The notes below the pieces were generated by a model. It saw only the letters and a program-made list of their open reading frames with translations, was not told the origin of the DNA and made no database searches. Source: Chitinophaga sp. CF418 (GTDB lineage: Bacteria > Bacteroidota > Bacteroidia > Chitinophagales > Chitinophagaceae). From it: a DNA stretch of 64,000 bases. Shown one piece after another: positions 28,270 through 38,700 of the stretch. Location of the stretch: NCBI RefSeq assembly GCF_900142925.1, contig NZ_FRCN01000004.1, positions 434,001-498,000 on the forward strand, written 5' to 3'. Both the position numbers and the translations under genes were made by a program. Each line of letters opens with the position of its first letter. Position 1 is the first letter of the stretch.

Positions 28270-29963
28270 CAGAATGATGTGAAGCCGGTTTTTCTCAATT
28301 GAAGCTGTATCCTTGATAATTTCTGCTGGCAGGCAGGATACAGCCTGGTAGCCGCCTGTAATCCTTCAATAATATCACCACAGTCAGCATTATCGCCAGC
28401 TATCCTTGTCAGGATTTTCATGCAGATCACTTCATCGAGACAGGTATTCAGCCAGTTTCCCGGCATAGGTCCGTTGGCCGCCAATGCCTCATTGTAAGCG
28501 CAGTATAGCAGTACGTCCTCCCTTACACGGTAGGAAAGCGCAAACGGAGCATCTTTGAATATGTCGTGCAGTCTTTTTAGTTCGCGGATGATCTGGGCGC
28601 CTGTTTTAGGGTTGCTCTTATATGCTTCCGGCCCGCTTAATCTGCCTGTTGTCAGTGCTGCCGCGGCTTCATATGTGTCAGGGTATTCCCATTTTTCCGC
28701 CGGTGAGGTCAGCCCACGCTCCATATCGATGCCCTGCATTTCGATCACCATCGTTCTGTCCAATACCCGCTGACTTAGGGTATGGGTTGTTTCATCCATG
28801 TTAATTGTTCCGATTACGGTCAGGTTGGCTGGCATGACAATCCCTCTTTCGAGAAAATACTCCTGCAGACGGGTATCGCCTTCTATCCCCAGTTTGGCCC
28901 AAAAACCGGGGTCTTCCTGGCTGTATACGGACACATTATGACTGCTGATGAAAGCATCATAGACAGTGACATCGTCTTCCCGGCGGGCGGTTTCTAGTAT
29001 ACTCAGGAAGTCGGGAAAATAATGTTCGATCCTGGCCAGGTTCATTTCATCCAGGCAGGTAAAAAATGGGACATGTGGATACCGGCAAGCCTTGACAATA
29101 AAGCGGAGCAGGTCTGTGCAATGATACCTGGAAGTGCCGCCCCGGGTCGCCAGGTATCCCAGCAGGTCGTCAGGTTCATGCCAGTCAGGTCTGACCCTGA
29201 CTATCTCAAAATTGCCGGGATGTTTTGCATTCCTCAGCTCGGCATCGGCGCAGGTGATGTGAGCCAGCTTTCTTACCAGCCAGGATTTTCCTGTTCCACT
29301 TACCCCACTCAACAATATGAAAGGCTTTGTTTTAACAGCCATGAGCAACTTCCGGTAAGGATGGCTGAACGTAATTCCGTTTTTCTCATTTTCCGGCCCT
29401 TTTACGCCCTTTTGGATCCCGGGCGAGCTTACTAGCTTCATTTCTATTTTCGTTTGGTTAACAGTCATATTTACCCCCTCTACATGCAGGTTACACTTTT
29501 CCAGCATATCCAGCGCCGGCCCGGAAGGAAATAACTGCCTCAGGTCCTGCATCCTGGTAAGCCGGGTGGTATTGTCCCGCGCCCCTGAGATCCACAGATC
29601 GGCTATGCCGTTGTGCCGCAGGGGTTTGGTCCATTTCCAGTCTTCCGGGATAGCGGCCTGCTGCCGTACCTCATACTTCCGGAAATCATCCCCCTCGCGG
29701 GCGCCGTATATACAGCCCTGATATTCAAATTCCTTCAACCATGAACGTGGGTTCCGGATACCTATCCGTACAGCGTCCGTAGCCACCGTGTATAGTACTT
29801 CCCTTTTCTCCCTGTTCACGAAAAAGACCACATCTCCCGGTAAGGTATTCTTCAGTATGTCGTCATCCCAGAAAATGAAACTCTTATTGTGGGATAACAG
29901 GTTCTCATAGTCAGTATCTCCATTCCTGACATCATATATCCTTGCACGTTTCATGCACTGCAA
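28266..29963 (-). CDS. McrB-like AAA+ NTPase with N-terminal DNA-reader-like domain
   Basis: Motor subunit of a type IV/McrBC-like restriction system, 565 residues. The N-terminal 130 residues (FIFWDDDILKNTLPGDVVFF, REVLYTVATDAVRIG) resemble the EVE/PUA-like folds that read modified bases; this is an inference from pattern only. The AAA+ core starts near residue 200: Walker A GVSGTGKSW with Lys226, Walker B region FFTCLDEMNLARIEHYFPD, and GTINMDETTHTLSQRVLDRT, which holds the McrB-type NxxD and arginine-finger region. It overlaps the DUF2357 gene by four bases. A 540-base non-coding stretch with a large palindrome lies upstream. Confidence 0.85.
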   Translation of the reverse strand: MQCMKRARIYDVRNGDTDYENLLSHNKSFIFWDDDILKNTLPGDVVFFVNREKREVLYTVATDAVRIGIRNPRSWLKEFEYQGCIYGAREGDDFRKYEVRQQAAIPEDWKWTKPLRHNGIADLWISGARDNTTRLTRMQDLRQLFPSGPALDMLEKCNLHVEGVNMTVNQTKIEMKLVSSPGIQKGVKGPENEKNGITFSHPYRKLLMAVKTKPFILLSGVSGTGKSWLVRKLAHITCADAELRNAKHPGNFEIVRVRPDWHEPDDLLGYLATRGGTSRYHCTDLLRFIVKACRYPHVPFFTCLDEMNLARIEHYFPDFLSILETARREDDVTVYDAFISSHNVSVYSQEDPGFWAKLGIEGDTRLQEYFLERGIVMPANLTVIGTINMDETTHTLSQRVLDRTMVIEMQGIDMERGLTSPAEKWEYPDTYEAAAALTTGRLSGPEAYKSNPKTGAQIIRELKRLHDIFKDAPFALSYRVREDVLLYCAYNEALAANGPMPGNWLNTCLDEVICMKILTRIAGDNADCGDIIEGLQAATRLYPACQQKLSRIQLQLRKTGFTSFW

Positions 29964-30174
29964 TTTCCCCTAAATATCAGATCAAAAAACTATACAAACA
30001 ACTAATTATCAATATTTTATCAATACTACAATTGCATTATCATGATGATCCTGTAAATATCATTTATCAACCTCAGCTGTAATTCACTGATCACGCCAAA
30101 GGCTATACTACAAAGCATTTCAACATTCCTGCTGTCTTTAAATCGTTCATTGTTCGCTCTTTTCTCTATACTTT

Positions 30175-30279
30175 CATATCGCTTTACCGTCGTTTCCATA
30201 TCACTTCATCGTCATTTCTATATCGAATCGATATACAAATGACGATGAAGTGATATCCAGATGACGATGTAGCGATATG
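30175..30279. repeat. 105-bp near-perfect palindrome built from 22-bp units
   Basis: Two 52-base arms (30175-30226 and 30228-30279) are reverse complements with only a handful of mismatches around one central base. Each arm holds about two and a half copies of a unit resembling ATGACGATGAAGTGATAT. It lies in the gap between the divergent McrB-like and GIY-YIG genes (29964-30501), which otherwise shows no gene. It could extrude as a cruciform or form a strong RNA hairpin on either strand. Function is unknown. Confidence 0.85.
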
Positions 30280-30501
30280 GAGATATAGAAGAAGAATACT
30301 ACCCAGAACAGGTTTAAACGGAAAAATACCTTTCGGTATCTGGCTCAAACCCCGTCCATAGCGGCACAACGGCACGTGTTCCTGCGCCGCTCATTTAGAA
30401 AATCAGTATTTCTCAAAAAAAATCGGCAATTTGCGTTAGTAACCAGCGTAGCGGAAAAGAGGAAAGTTTGTCATTACCACACCCATGAACTAATCACCCG
30501 A

Positions 30502-31158
30502 ATGGAGCAAGTACAGATCGGTAAGTGCGTTTACATTATAAACACAGGGAAAAACCTTTATAAGATCGGCAAGACGCAGGATCTGCAGAAGCGTTTGGCC
30601 TCGTATCATACCCATCTGCCCGTTATGTTCCGGGTGATCAGGCAATACGCTTCCGCGAATATGACCGAGCTGGAAGAATGCCTGCATATCATTTTCCAGC
30701 ATAAACGCGTCAAAGGGGAATGGTTTGAACTGAGCAAAGACGACCTGGTCATTTGTGACAACATCGCCCGCAATTACGCCCTCACGGAACTACACAGGCA
30801 GGCCAGGAAATATGCCGTGATCCGTTATAGCGACAATCCCCTGCTGCAGGTGATGGAAGCCAACGAAAAGTACCTGCAGGACTATTCCCGGGTAGCGCAG
30901 GATATTGAACTGGGTCTCAGCACCGACGAGATCTTCGAACTGAATGAAGGCCAGGTCAGCAAAGCGGTCATCGAAACCGTGAGACGCCTCCTGAAATACC
31001 GTACCCCCAATTCCGAATTCCTCAGTAAATGGCTCCGGGTGGTGAACGACCTCGGGGAGGGATTGAGTGAAAATGCCATTCTCGAACGGTACAAAGGCCA
31101 GATCAGCCGTACCTCCATCCAGATGATCAAGAGGATACTCCGCAACCAGCTATATTAA
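30502..31158 (+). CDS. GIY-YIG/T5orf172-like nuclease-domain protein with C-terminal helical repeats
   Basis: The 218-residue protein starts at ATG 30502 (MEQVQIGKCVYIINTG); an earlier in-frame ATG at 30376 would add 42 residues of basic, unlikely sequence. Residues 1-85 match the T5orf172/MUG113 branch of GIY-YIG domains: VYII, then LYKIGKTQDLQKRLASYHTH, ELEECLHIIFQHKRVKGEWFEL with the conserved arginine and glutamate. The C-terminal half contains two similar helix-turn-helix-like units (GLSTDEIFELNEGQVSKAVI and GLSENAILERYKGQISRTSI), probably DNA-binding. Its position beside McrBC-like genes suggests a defence or mobile-element role, but no direct link can be shown. Confidence 0.75.
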   Translation: MEQVQIGKCVYIINTGKNLYKIGKTQDLQKRLASYHTHLPVMFRVIRQYASANMTELEECLHIIFQHKRVKGEWFELSKDDLVICDNIARNYALTELHRQARKYAVIRYSDNPLLQVMEANEKYLQDYSRVAQDIELGLSTDEIFELNEGQVSKAVIETVRRLLKYRTPNSEFLSKWLRVVNDLGEGLSENAILERYKGQISRTSIQMIKRILRNQLY

Positions 31159-31310
31159 TAACCGCCCCGCTTCAACAAGCTGATTATCAAATGTTAATTA
31201 TTTGGTATGAGAATTGTTAAAATAAAATATAAGTTAAACCCTGCCGTTTAGTAAGTGTCTAAGTACTATAACAGGGGGAGACAATCTCTCTTTTTAAATC
31301 ATCTATCAAC

Positions 31311-32126
31311 ATGAAAAACAGGATATATTTACTGTTCTCACTCATTCTCCTGGCTGGTGTGAGTACAGTAAGCAGCGCGTATGCACAGCGGGGACGTTTT
31401 GGAGGAGGACACATGTCAAGGGGGGCCGGGAGCAGAATTGTTTCATCACCACACGTGTCAGCAAGAATTGGAGTAGGATTCGGATATGGCGGAGGTTATT
31501 ATCACTACCGCGCACCTGTCCGTTATTACCACGGATATGGCGGTGGATATTATTATCGCCCTCATTACTACCCTTACCGTTACTACGGTCCGGCCATAGG
31601 TTTTCGTGTCAGCTTCCTACCTTACGGGTTCCTGACATTTAACACTGGATGGGGGCCTTACTATTATTACGATGGTTTCTTCTATCGTCCGTATACCAAC
31701 ACACAAACACAGACGGAACAGTATGAAGTGGTTGATCCGCCAATGGGTGTTGTAGTACCTAACCTGCCGAGTGGTGCGAAACAGGTAAAAATAGATGGTA
31801 ACATTTACTATGAAAAGAATGGTACCTTCTACCAGGAAGTGCAGCAGGACAATAAGACAAAATACGTAGTGGTAGGAAAGAATGGAGAACTGAATACCGG
31901 CAGTGGTGAAGACAGCCAGGATCAACAGGATCAACAGTATCAGCAGGATCAGAATGCTCCTGTTTCCGGAGACGTGATGGCAACATTACCTGAAGGAAGC
32001 CGCGGTGTGGAAATCAACGGTCAGCAACTGTATGTTTCTCCGGATGGCATGTATTATCAGGAAGTAACCAATCCCGATAATTCACGGGGTTATAAAATAG
32101 TCGGAAAAACTTCAGCTGATAATTAA
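31311..32126 (+). CDS. Secreted DUF6515-type protein, glycine/tyrosine-rich
   Basis: The 271-residue precursor has a signal peptide (MKNRIYLLFSLILLAGVSTV, cleavage after AYAQ). Next come a Gly/Tyr/His-rich low-complexity region (about residues 60-125) and GFRVSFLPYGFLTFNTGWGPYYY. Two copies of a small repeat follow: VVVPNLPSGAKQVKIDGNIY with EKNGTFYQEV near residue 145, and LPEGSRGVEINGQQLYVSPD with MYYQEV near residue 225. A QDQQDQQYQQDQ spacer separates them. This arrangement fits DUF6515 proteins of Bacteroidota, whose function is unknown; an envelope role is likely. A good terminator follows and no neighbour shares its transcript. Confidence 0.85.
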   Translation: MKNRIYLLFSLILLAGVSTVSSAYAQRGRFGGGHMSRGAGSRIVSSPHVSARIGVGFGYGGGYYHYRAPVRYYHGYGGGYYYRPHYYPYRYYGPAIGFRVSFLPYGFLTFNTGWGPYYYYDGFFYRPYTNTQTQTEQYEVVDPPMGVVVPNLPSGAKQVKIDGNIYYEKNGTFYQEVQQDNKTKYVVVGKNGELNTGSGEDSQDQQDQQYQQDQNAPVSGDVMATLPEGSRGVEINGQQLYVSPDGMYYQEVTNPDNSRGYKIVGKTSADN

Positions 32127-32145
32127 GCATCACGCTAAGTGAATG

Positions 32146-32195
32146 AACAAGTGGAACATAGTAGCTCACGCTATCATGTTCCACTTGTTTTTTTA
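32146..32195 (+). terminator. Rho-independent terminator after the DUF6515 gene
   Basis: A perfect 14-bp stem AACAAGTGGAACAT (from 32146) pairs with ATGTTCCACTTGTT (32176-32189) and runs directly into a T-run (32188-32194). It isolates the PKS operon downstream from upstream transcription. Confidence 0.9.
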
Positions 32196-32341
32196 TTTAC
32201 ATAAGTACATATACTCCATATTAACTTCACGTTAACGCCTACTTAATTCAATTTGACACTTCTTTTATAAAAATTATTTTGTTAGTTTTAACATAGATTC
32301 ATGCTTTTGCTCAAATAACCACAACACCATATTTGTTTTTT

Positions 32342-32431
32342 ATGAAAAATATAACCCGACGAAAGGCTGCCACCCGCAAGGGGAGACCATTAGCACAATC
32401 TGCCGATCCTGTCGTATGTCCGTTAGAATAA
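32342..32431 (+). CDS. Possible 29-residue basic peptide (doubtful)
   Basis: ATG 32342 opens a frame of 29 codons, starting MKNITRRKAATRKGRPLAQS and ending with VVCPLE. It lies inside the 518-base leader region (32196-32713) of the PKS operon. It is strongly basic in its first half and has one cysteine. It could be a leader peptide or chance. No homology claim is made. The rest of the region holds no visible gene and must contain the operon promoter. Confidence 0.2.
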   Translation: MKNITRRKAATRKGRPLAQSADPVVCPLE

Positions 32432-32713
32432 GAAGAATATTTGATTTTGTCGTAAACATTGAACAGTGATTACAACACTTATCGTGTTGCTCATGTGAGA
32501 GATTCGGGCCGTTTAGCCTATATTAATTCTGCGCTATGAAATCATCCTATTTCGAAAAACAGGATGGTTACGCCTTGTCTATGACGTCCCTCAGGGCATA
32601 ACCGGGAATTACAGCCAGATATCTAAAATTAATACGTGCGGTATAACATTTATCGATGATTCGTAAATCATGGTCAGGACTAGTCATGCCTGTTACCTAC
32701 TAAACGCCCAGGA

Positions 32714-35700
32714 ATGGAAAAACCTACTATTATCGGGCTTACTCCGATGGAGTGCCCTGACGTGCCACTGGCCCTCGCATTGGCTAAAGCAAATGCGTTC
32801 CCTGTACTACATCTCGGACGCAACAGAGACACCGCAGTTAAAGCCCTTGAAGACCTTTCACAACATGGTTATCCCTTTGGCGTCTGTTACGCGGAAAAAG
32901 AAATGACAGATATCCCGTTACCAGAACAGGTTACGCTGATCATTGCTCCATACCATATTAAAGTAAGCACGCGCAAGCGTACACGCATGCTGTACCAGGT
33001 ACATACCTTATTCGAAGCACAACAGGCAGTACACGACAATGCTGATGGTATTATCATAAAAGGAAATGAAGGCGCCGGTAAAGTGGGGGAGGAATCCTCC
33101 TTCATTCTTTTCCAGCAGATAGTGAAAGCGCTCCCTGATACAAAAATATGGGTACAGGGTGGCGCAGGTATCCATACTACAGCCGCACTGATGGCCACTG
33201 GCGCCAGCGGTGTAGTGCTGGACAGCCAGCTGATATTATTCCCCGAATGCAAGGCTCCTGCTGCCATCAAGAACATATGTGAAAAACTGAACGGCAATGA
33301 GGCGCGGGTGATAGATGGCTACCGTGTACTGGTACGGCCTAATTCACCTGCACTACCGGACAACGCTACACGTGAAGATATAAAACCATTGCTGGGGATC
33401 TTAGACCTGGATAAAGGCCTCCTGCCTATGGGCCAGGACATTGCCATATCTATTGATCTCGTAAAACGCTATAAAAAACTGGGCAGGATGATCAATGGCC
33501 TTCATGAAGCCATCCGTGGTCATCTCTTGCAGGCAAAGACCGTAAATGTGATCAGTCCCGGTAATGCACTGGCAAAAGAACTGAACATCACCTACCCTAT
33601 TGCACAGGGCCCTATGACGCGTGTCAGCGACGTACCTGCATTTGCAGCCGCTGTTGCCGATGCCGGCGCATTGCCATTTGTGGCCCTTTCATTGCTGAAA
33701 GGCGCAGCTGCGCAGGACCTGGTAAAACAAACAAAAGAACTCGCGAAAGATAATACCTGGGGCGTCGGTATATTGGGATTTGCACCACAGGAACTGCGCG
33801 ATGAACAGATCGAAATCATTAAGGAGGTTAAACCTCCACTGGTATTGATCGCAGGCGGCCGTCCCTCTCAGGCGAAAGCACTGGAAGACATGGGTATCAA
33901 ATCTTTCCTGCACGTACCATCGGCCTCTCTGCTGGATATGTTCATAAAAGAAGGAGCGCGGAGATTTGTGTTTGAAGGCCGTGAATGCGGTGGTCATGTA
34001 GGCCCACTATCAAGCCTCGTGTTGTGGGAGAAACAAATAGAACGCCTTTTGCAGGAAGAACAGGCAGCACAACTGAACGTCTTCTTCGCAGGCGGTATAC
34101 ACGATGCACTGTCCACTGCTTTCATTGCCGTGATGGCGGCTTCCCTGGCTACCAAAGGTGCTAAGATCGGTGTGCTGATGGGTACTGCCTATATCTATAC
34201 TAAAGAAGCGGTGGAAACAGGCGCTATCCTGCAGCAATTCCAGGACCAGGCGGTTGAACATACGGGCACTGTATTGCTGGAAACAGCGCCGGGGCATGAA
34301 ACACGCTGCCTGCAATCGCCATTTGCTGATTTCTTCCGGGAAGAAAAAAATAAACTCAACGCTGAGCAGCTGGATAAAAAAGAGATCTGGAGCAGGCTGG
34401 AAGCCTTAAATGTAGGCAGGCTACGCATAGCTGCCAAAGGAGTGGACAGAACAGAGAAGGGACTTGTAAACATCGATACCGCACAGCAGCTGCTGGAAGG
34501 TATGTATATGATAGGCCAGGTGGCTGCATTGAGACAGGAAGTGGTGAGTATGACCGATCTGCACAAGGATGTGGCTGAGAATAACTTTACACATATACAA
34601 AATGCTGCGCTGCCTGCGCCTGTTACACATCCAGAAAAGGCGCTGGACATTGCCATTATCGGTATGGCCTGCATCTATCCCGGTGCCCGTAATATAGATG
34701 AGTTCTGGAGCAATATACTGGCCGGTAAGGACTGCGTGAACGAGGTACCGGATGAACGCTGGAATAAGGAATTGTACTATGACGCCAACTCTCCGGATGG
34801 GAATAAATCCCCATCCAAATGGGGAGGTTTCATTCCAAAGATAGATTTCGACCCGGTGACCTTTGGTATACCGCCACAGTCACTGGCGGCCATTGATCCT
34901 ACACAGTTGCTGGCATTGCTCGTGGCTAAACAGGCATTGGAGAATGCGGGCTATGCCAACCCGGATCACGATACAGAAGATATCTCTGTGATCATTGGTG
35001 CTGAAGGTGGCAATGATCTCGCCAATAACTACGGCTTCCGCTCACTCTACCGCCAGTACCTGGGAGAAATGCCGGAAGAACTGGATGCTGCATTGCCTAA
35101 GCTGACGGAAGATTCCTTCCCGGGTGTGCTGGCAAATGTGATATCAGGGCGTATCACCAACCGCCTGAACCTGGGCGGCAGGAACTATACAGTGGACGCT
35201 GCCTGCGCTTCTTCTCTGGCTGCTATCGACCTGGCCTGCCAGGAACTGATACTGGGCAAATCGGAGATGGTACTGGCCGGTGCTGCCGACCTGCATAATG
35301 GTATTAATGACTACCTCATGTTTGCCAGCACACATGCACTGTCCCGCAAAGGACGCTGTATGACTTTCGACTCCGGCGCCGATGGTATTGCACTGGGCGA
35401 AGGAGTGGCTATGCTGGTCTTAAAAAGATATGATGACGCAAAACGTGATGGCGATCAGGTTTATGCAGTGATAAAGGGTGTTGGCGGTTCCAGCGATGGC
35501 AAGAGCCTGGGACTGACCGCTCCCCGTAAGGCAGGGCAAATAAAGGCACTGGAAAGGGCATATGAGCAAAGCGGCGTATCCCCAGCTGCAGTGGGTCTTG
35601 TGGAAGCACATGGCACCGGCACTGTAGTGGGAGATAAAACAGAACTGAGCGCTTTATCTGATATGCTGATACAGTCGGGCGCCATCGCCGGACAAACACA

Positions 35701-38700
35701 CCTGGGCTCTGTGAAAACTCAGATCGGACATACCAAATGCGCCGCAGGACTGGCAGGGCTGATCAAGGCTACCCTCTCGGTGTATCATGGAGTAAAGCCG
35801 CCTACCCTGCATATCAAGGCGCCCAACGCGTTCTATAACGAAGCTACCAGCCCCTTCCTGTTCAATACGCAGGCTGGTGTCTGGCTGGATGAACACAGGC
35901 TGGCAGGGATCAGTGCCTTTGGTTTTGGCGGCACCAACTTCCATGCGGTGATCGAAAACGATCCGGCAGGAAAGGAAAAACCGCTTGCACTTACTTCATG
36001 GCCTGCAGAACTGTTTGTGTTCCGCGGAGAAAATGATGCGGACGTAAAACGGCTCGTGCAGGCGGTACACACTATCCTGGAATATAACGATCAGGTGCCA
36101 TTGAGAGATATTGCCTACAGCCTTTACCGTTATAGTGATGCCCCTGTTCGTCTGTCTATCGTAGCGGCGGGCCGTGAAGACCTGATGCTGAAAACAGACC
36201 TGGCGCTGTCTGGCGCTACGTCCAGGGAGATTCATGTCACCAGCAATGTAGAAGGTAAAGTAGCCTTTATGTTCCCGGGACAGGGCAGTCAGCGTGTCAA
36301 TATGGCGAGAGAACTCTTTGTAGCTTTCCCGCAGATGCGTAAACTGCTGAAAGCATATCCGCAGTATGAAAAAATACTCTTCCCTTCTGCTGCCTTCAGC
36401 GAAAGCGCGTTGCAGCAGCAAAAGGAAAAGATCAAAGATACCCGCATCACACAACCACTGCTGGGCATTGTAGACCTGGCAATAGCCTCCTTCCTGAAGG
36501 ACCTGGGCATTCTGCCTGATATGGTTGCAGGGCATAGTTACGGGGAATTGCCTGCGCTCTGCTTTGCAGGTGCATTCGCAGAAGAACAACTTGTCCCTCT
36601 CAGTGAGAAAAGAGCTAAAGCTATACTCGATGCGGTAGAAGGAGATAAAGGTGTGATGGTGGCAGTGAATATTACAGAAGATGCACTAGCCCCCTTTACC
36701 GGAATAGGAAGCGGCGTTTATGCAGTGAATCATAACTCTCCGCAGCAATGGGTACTGGCCGGTGCAACGAAAGACATGGAACAGCTCATGTCCAAACTGA
36801 AGGAACAAAAGATCTCCTTCAAACAAATGGAAGTGGCCTGCGCGTTTCATAGTCCGCTGATCGCTAAATCAGCCAGCCTGTATAAAACTGCGATTGGTAA
36901 AACATCCTTCAGCAAGCCAGCGATACCCGTATGGTCTAATACCACAGCAGCATTATATCCTGATACAGCAGCGGCTATTAAGGAAAGGATGGCGGAACAC
37001 CTGGTAAGCCCGGTACTGTTCTCCGAAGAAGTGGAAAAGATGTATGCAGCCGGCGCCAGGATATTTATTGAGGTAGGTCCGGGTAAAGTATTAACTGGCC
37101 TGACCCGCTCTGTGATTGGTAAAGAGGGTCTGGCATTGCACTCAGAAGATAGTGAACCTAATGCTATTGCACACCTGCTTAATACCATCGCAAAATATAT
37201 TGCCAGCGGCAGGAACGTACAGCTGGACAAACTGTTCGAAGGTCGCAATACACAAACCATTCTGTTAGATACCCCTGAGCAGTATAAGAAGAGCGCAACC
37301 ATCTGGCACGTGAATGGTCAGCTGGCGGTGCCCACTACAGGCAAGCTGCCTGCACATGGCGCGCTGCCGGTATTGCAACCGGTACAGCTGAAAACAGCAG
37401 TTGCGGCACAACCTGTCATTGTGAACGGGAATGCTGAGCACATGGTACAGGAATACCTGAACAGCGTCAAATACCTGGTACAGGCACAGCGTGATGTGAT
37501 ATTAGGTTACCTGGGACAAAACCCTGCTAATATCAGCCGCCTGGAAATACCTGAAACACCGGCTGCCAGACCAGCAACTCCTGCAAAGAAAGAACAGGAA
37601 CTATTACCTGCACAGGTGAAAGTATCTGTCAGCACACAGCCGGCGAGAGGCAAGCAGGATGTGAAAAAGATCCTGATAGAAGTAGTCAGCGCCAAGACCG
37701 GTTACCCGCATGAAATGCTGGGCATGGAAATGGATATGGAGGCAGATCTCAGCATCGACTCCATCAAAAGAATGGAGATCATCGGTGAATTGAGAACACA
37801 GATGGGAGGCTTTAATGCGGGCGGTAAGAGCGATGAAACAGCTGTAGAGCAACTGGCGGGTATCAAAACCCTGAACGGCCTGCTTGAGTGGATCGCCAAC
37901 AATGTAGGCGATGCGCAGGCAGAAACAGGAGGTATCTCATTACAACATGCCATTGAAAAACCAACTAATACCACACCCGCCAGTCAAGGCTGGACGGAAA
38001 ATGACATCAGGAGTACCATACTGCTGACTGTCAGCGAAAAAACAGGTTATCCGCAGGAGATGCTGGGAATGGACCTGGATCTGGAAGCAGATCTGAGCAT
38101 CGATTCTATCAAACGGATGGAAATACTGGGCGAGCTGCGGATTAAAATAGGAGGATTAGCGCAATCGGAGGAAAAAACAGAAGCACTGACCGGCATCAAA
38201 ACATTGAATGGCCTGGTCAGCTGGATCTCCGGTAATATTCCTGCCAGTACCGCACCAGCACCGGCATCTTCTGAGGAACCTGCACCTGCATCAACAGCAG
38301 CACCGGCTGCACTGTCAAGGATACGGTTCTCATTAGTACCCTACGGTTTCAATGAGAAGGAAACAGTGAGCATTGCCGGCAAATACCTGGCGGTAACCGA
38401 TGATGGCAGCCACCTGCCACTGGCCATTAAAAAACTGTTGGAACAACAGGGAGCAGAAGTAGACATTGTTACAGAAAAGGATATACTGGAAAATTACCAT
38501 GGCCTGATCATCCTGGATATGGTATCGGCTCCGGAACGCCCTGACATCCTCAGCACTTTCTCCACTATCAAAAAGCTGCATCCTGACAATGTGGAATGGG
38601 TATATGCCATCTCAGGATCAACCGGCAGCGACATCCGGCTACTGCGTGAGCTACAGGGATATCCCGGTTTCCTGAAAAGCCTGGACAAAGAATGGGATCA

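Noticed and set aside
30376..30501. N-terminal extension of the GIY-YIG protein
   Set aside because: The added 42 residues are basic and unlike the family, while ATG 30502 gives the usual start just before VYII.
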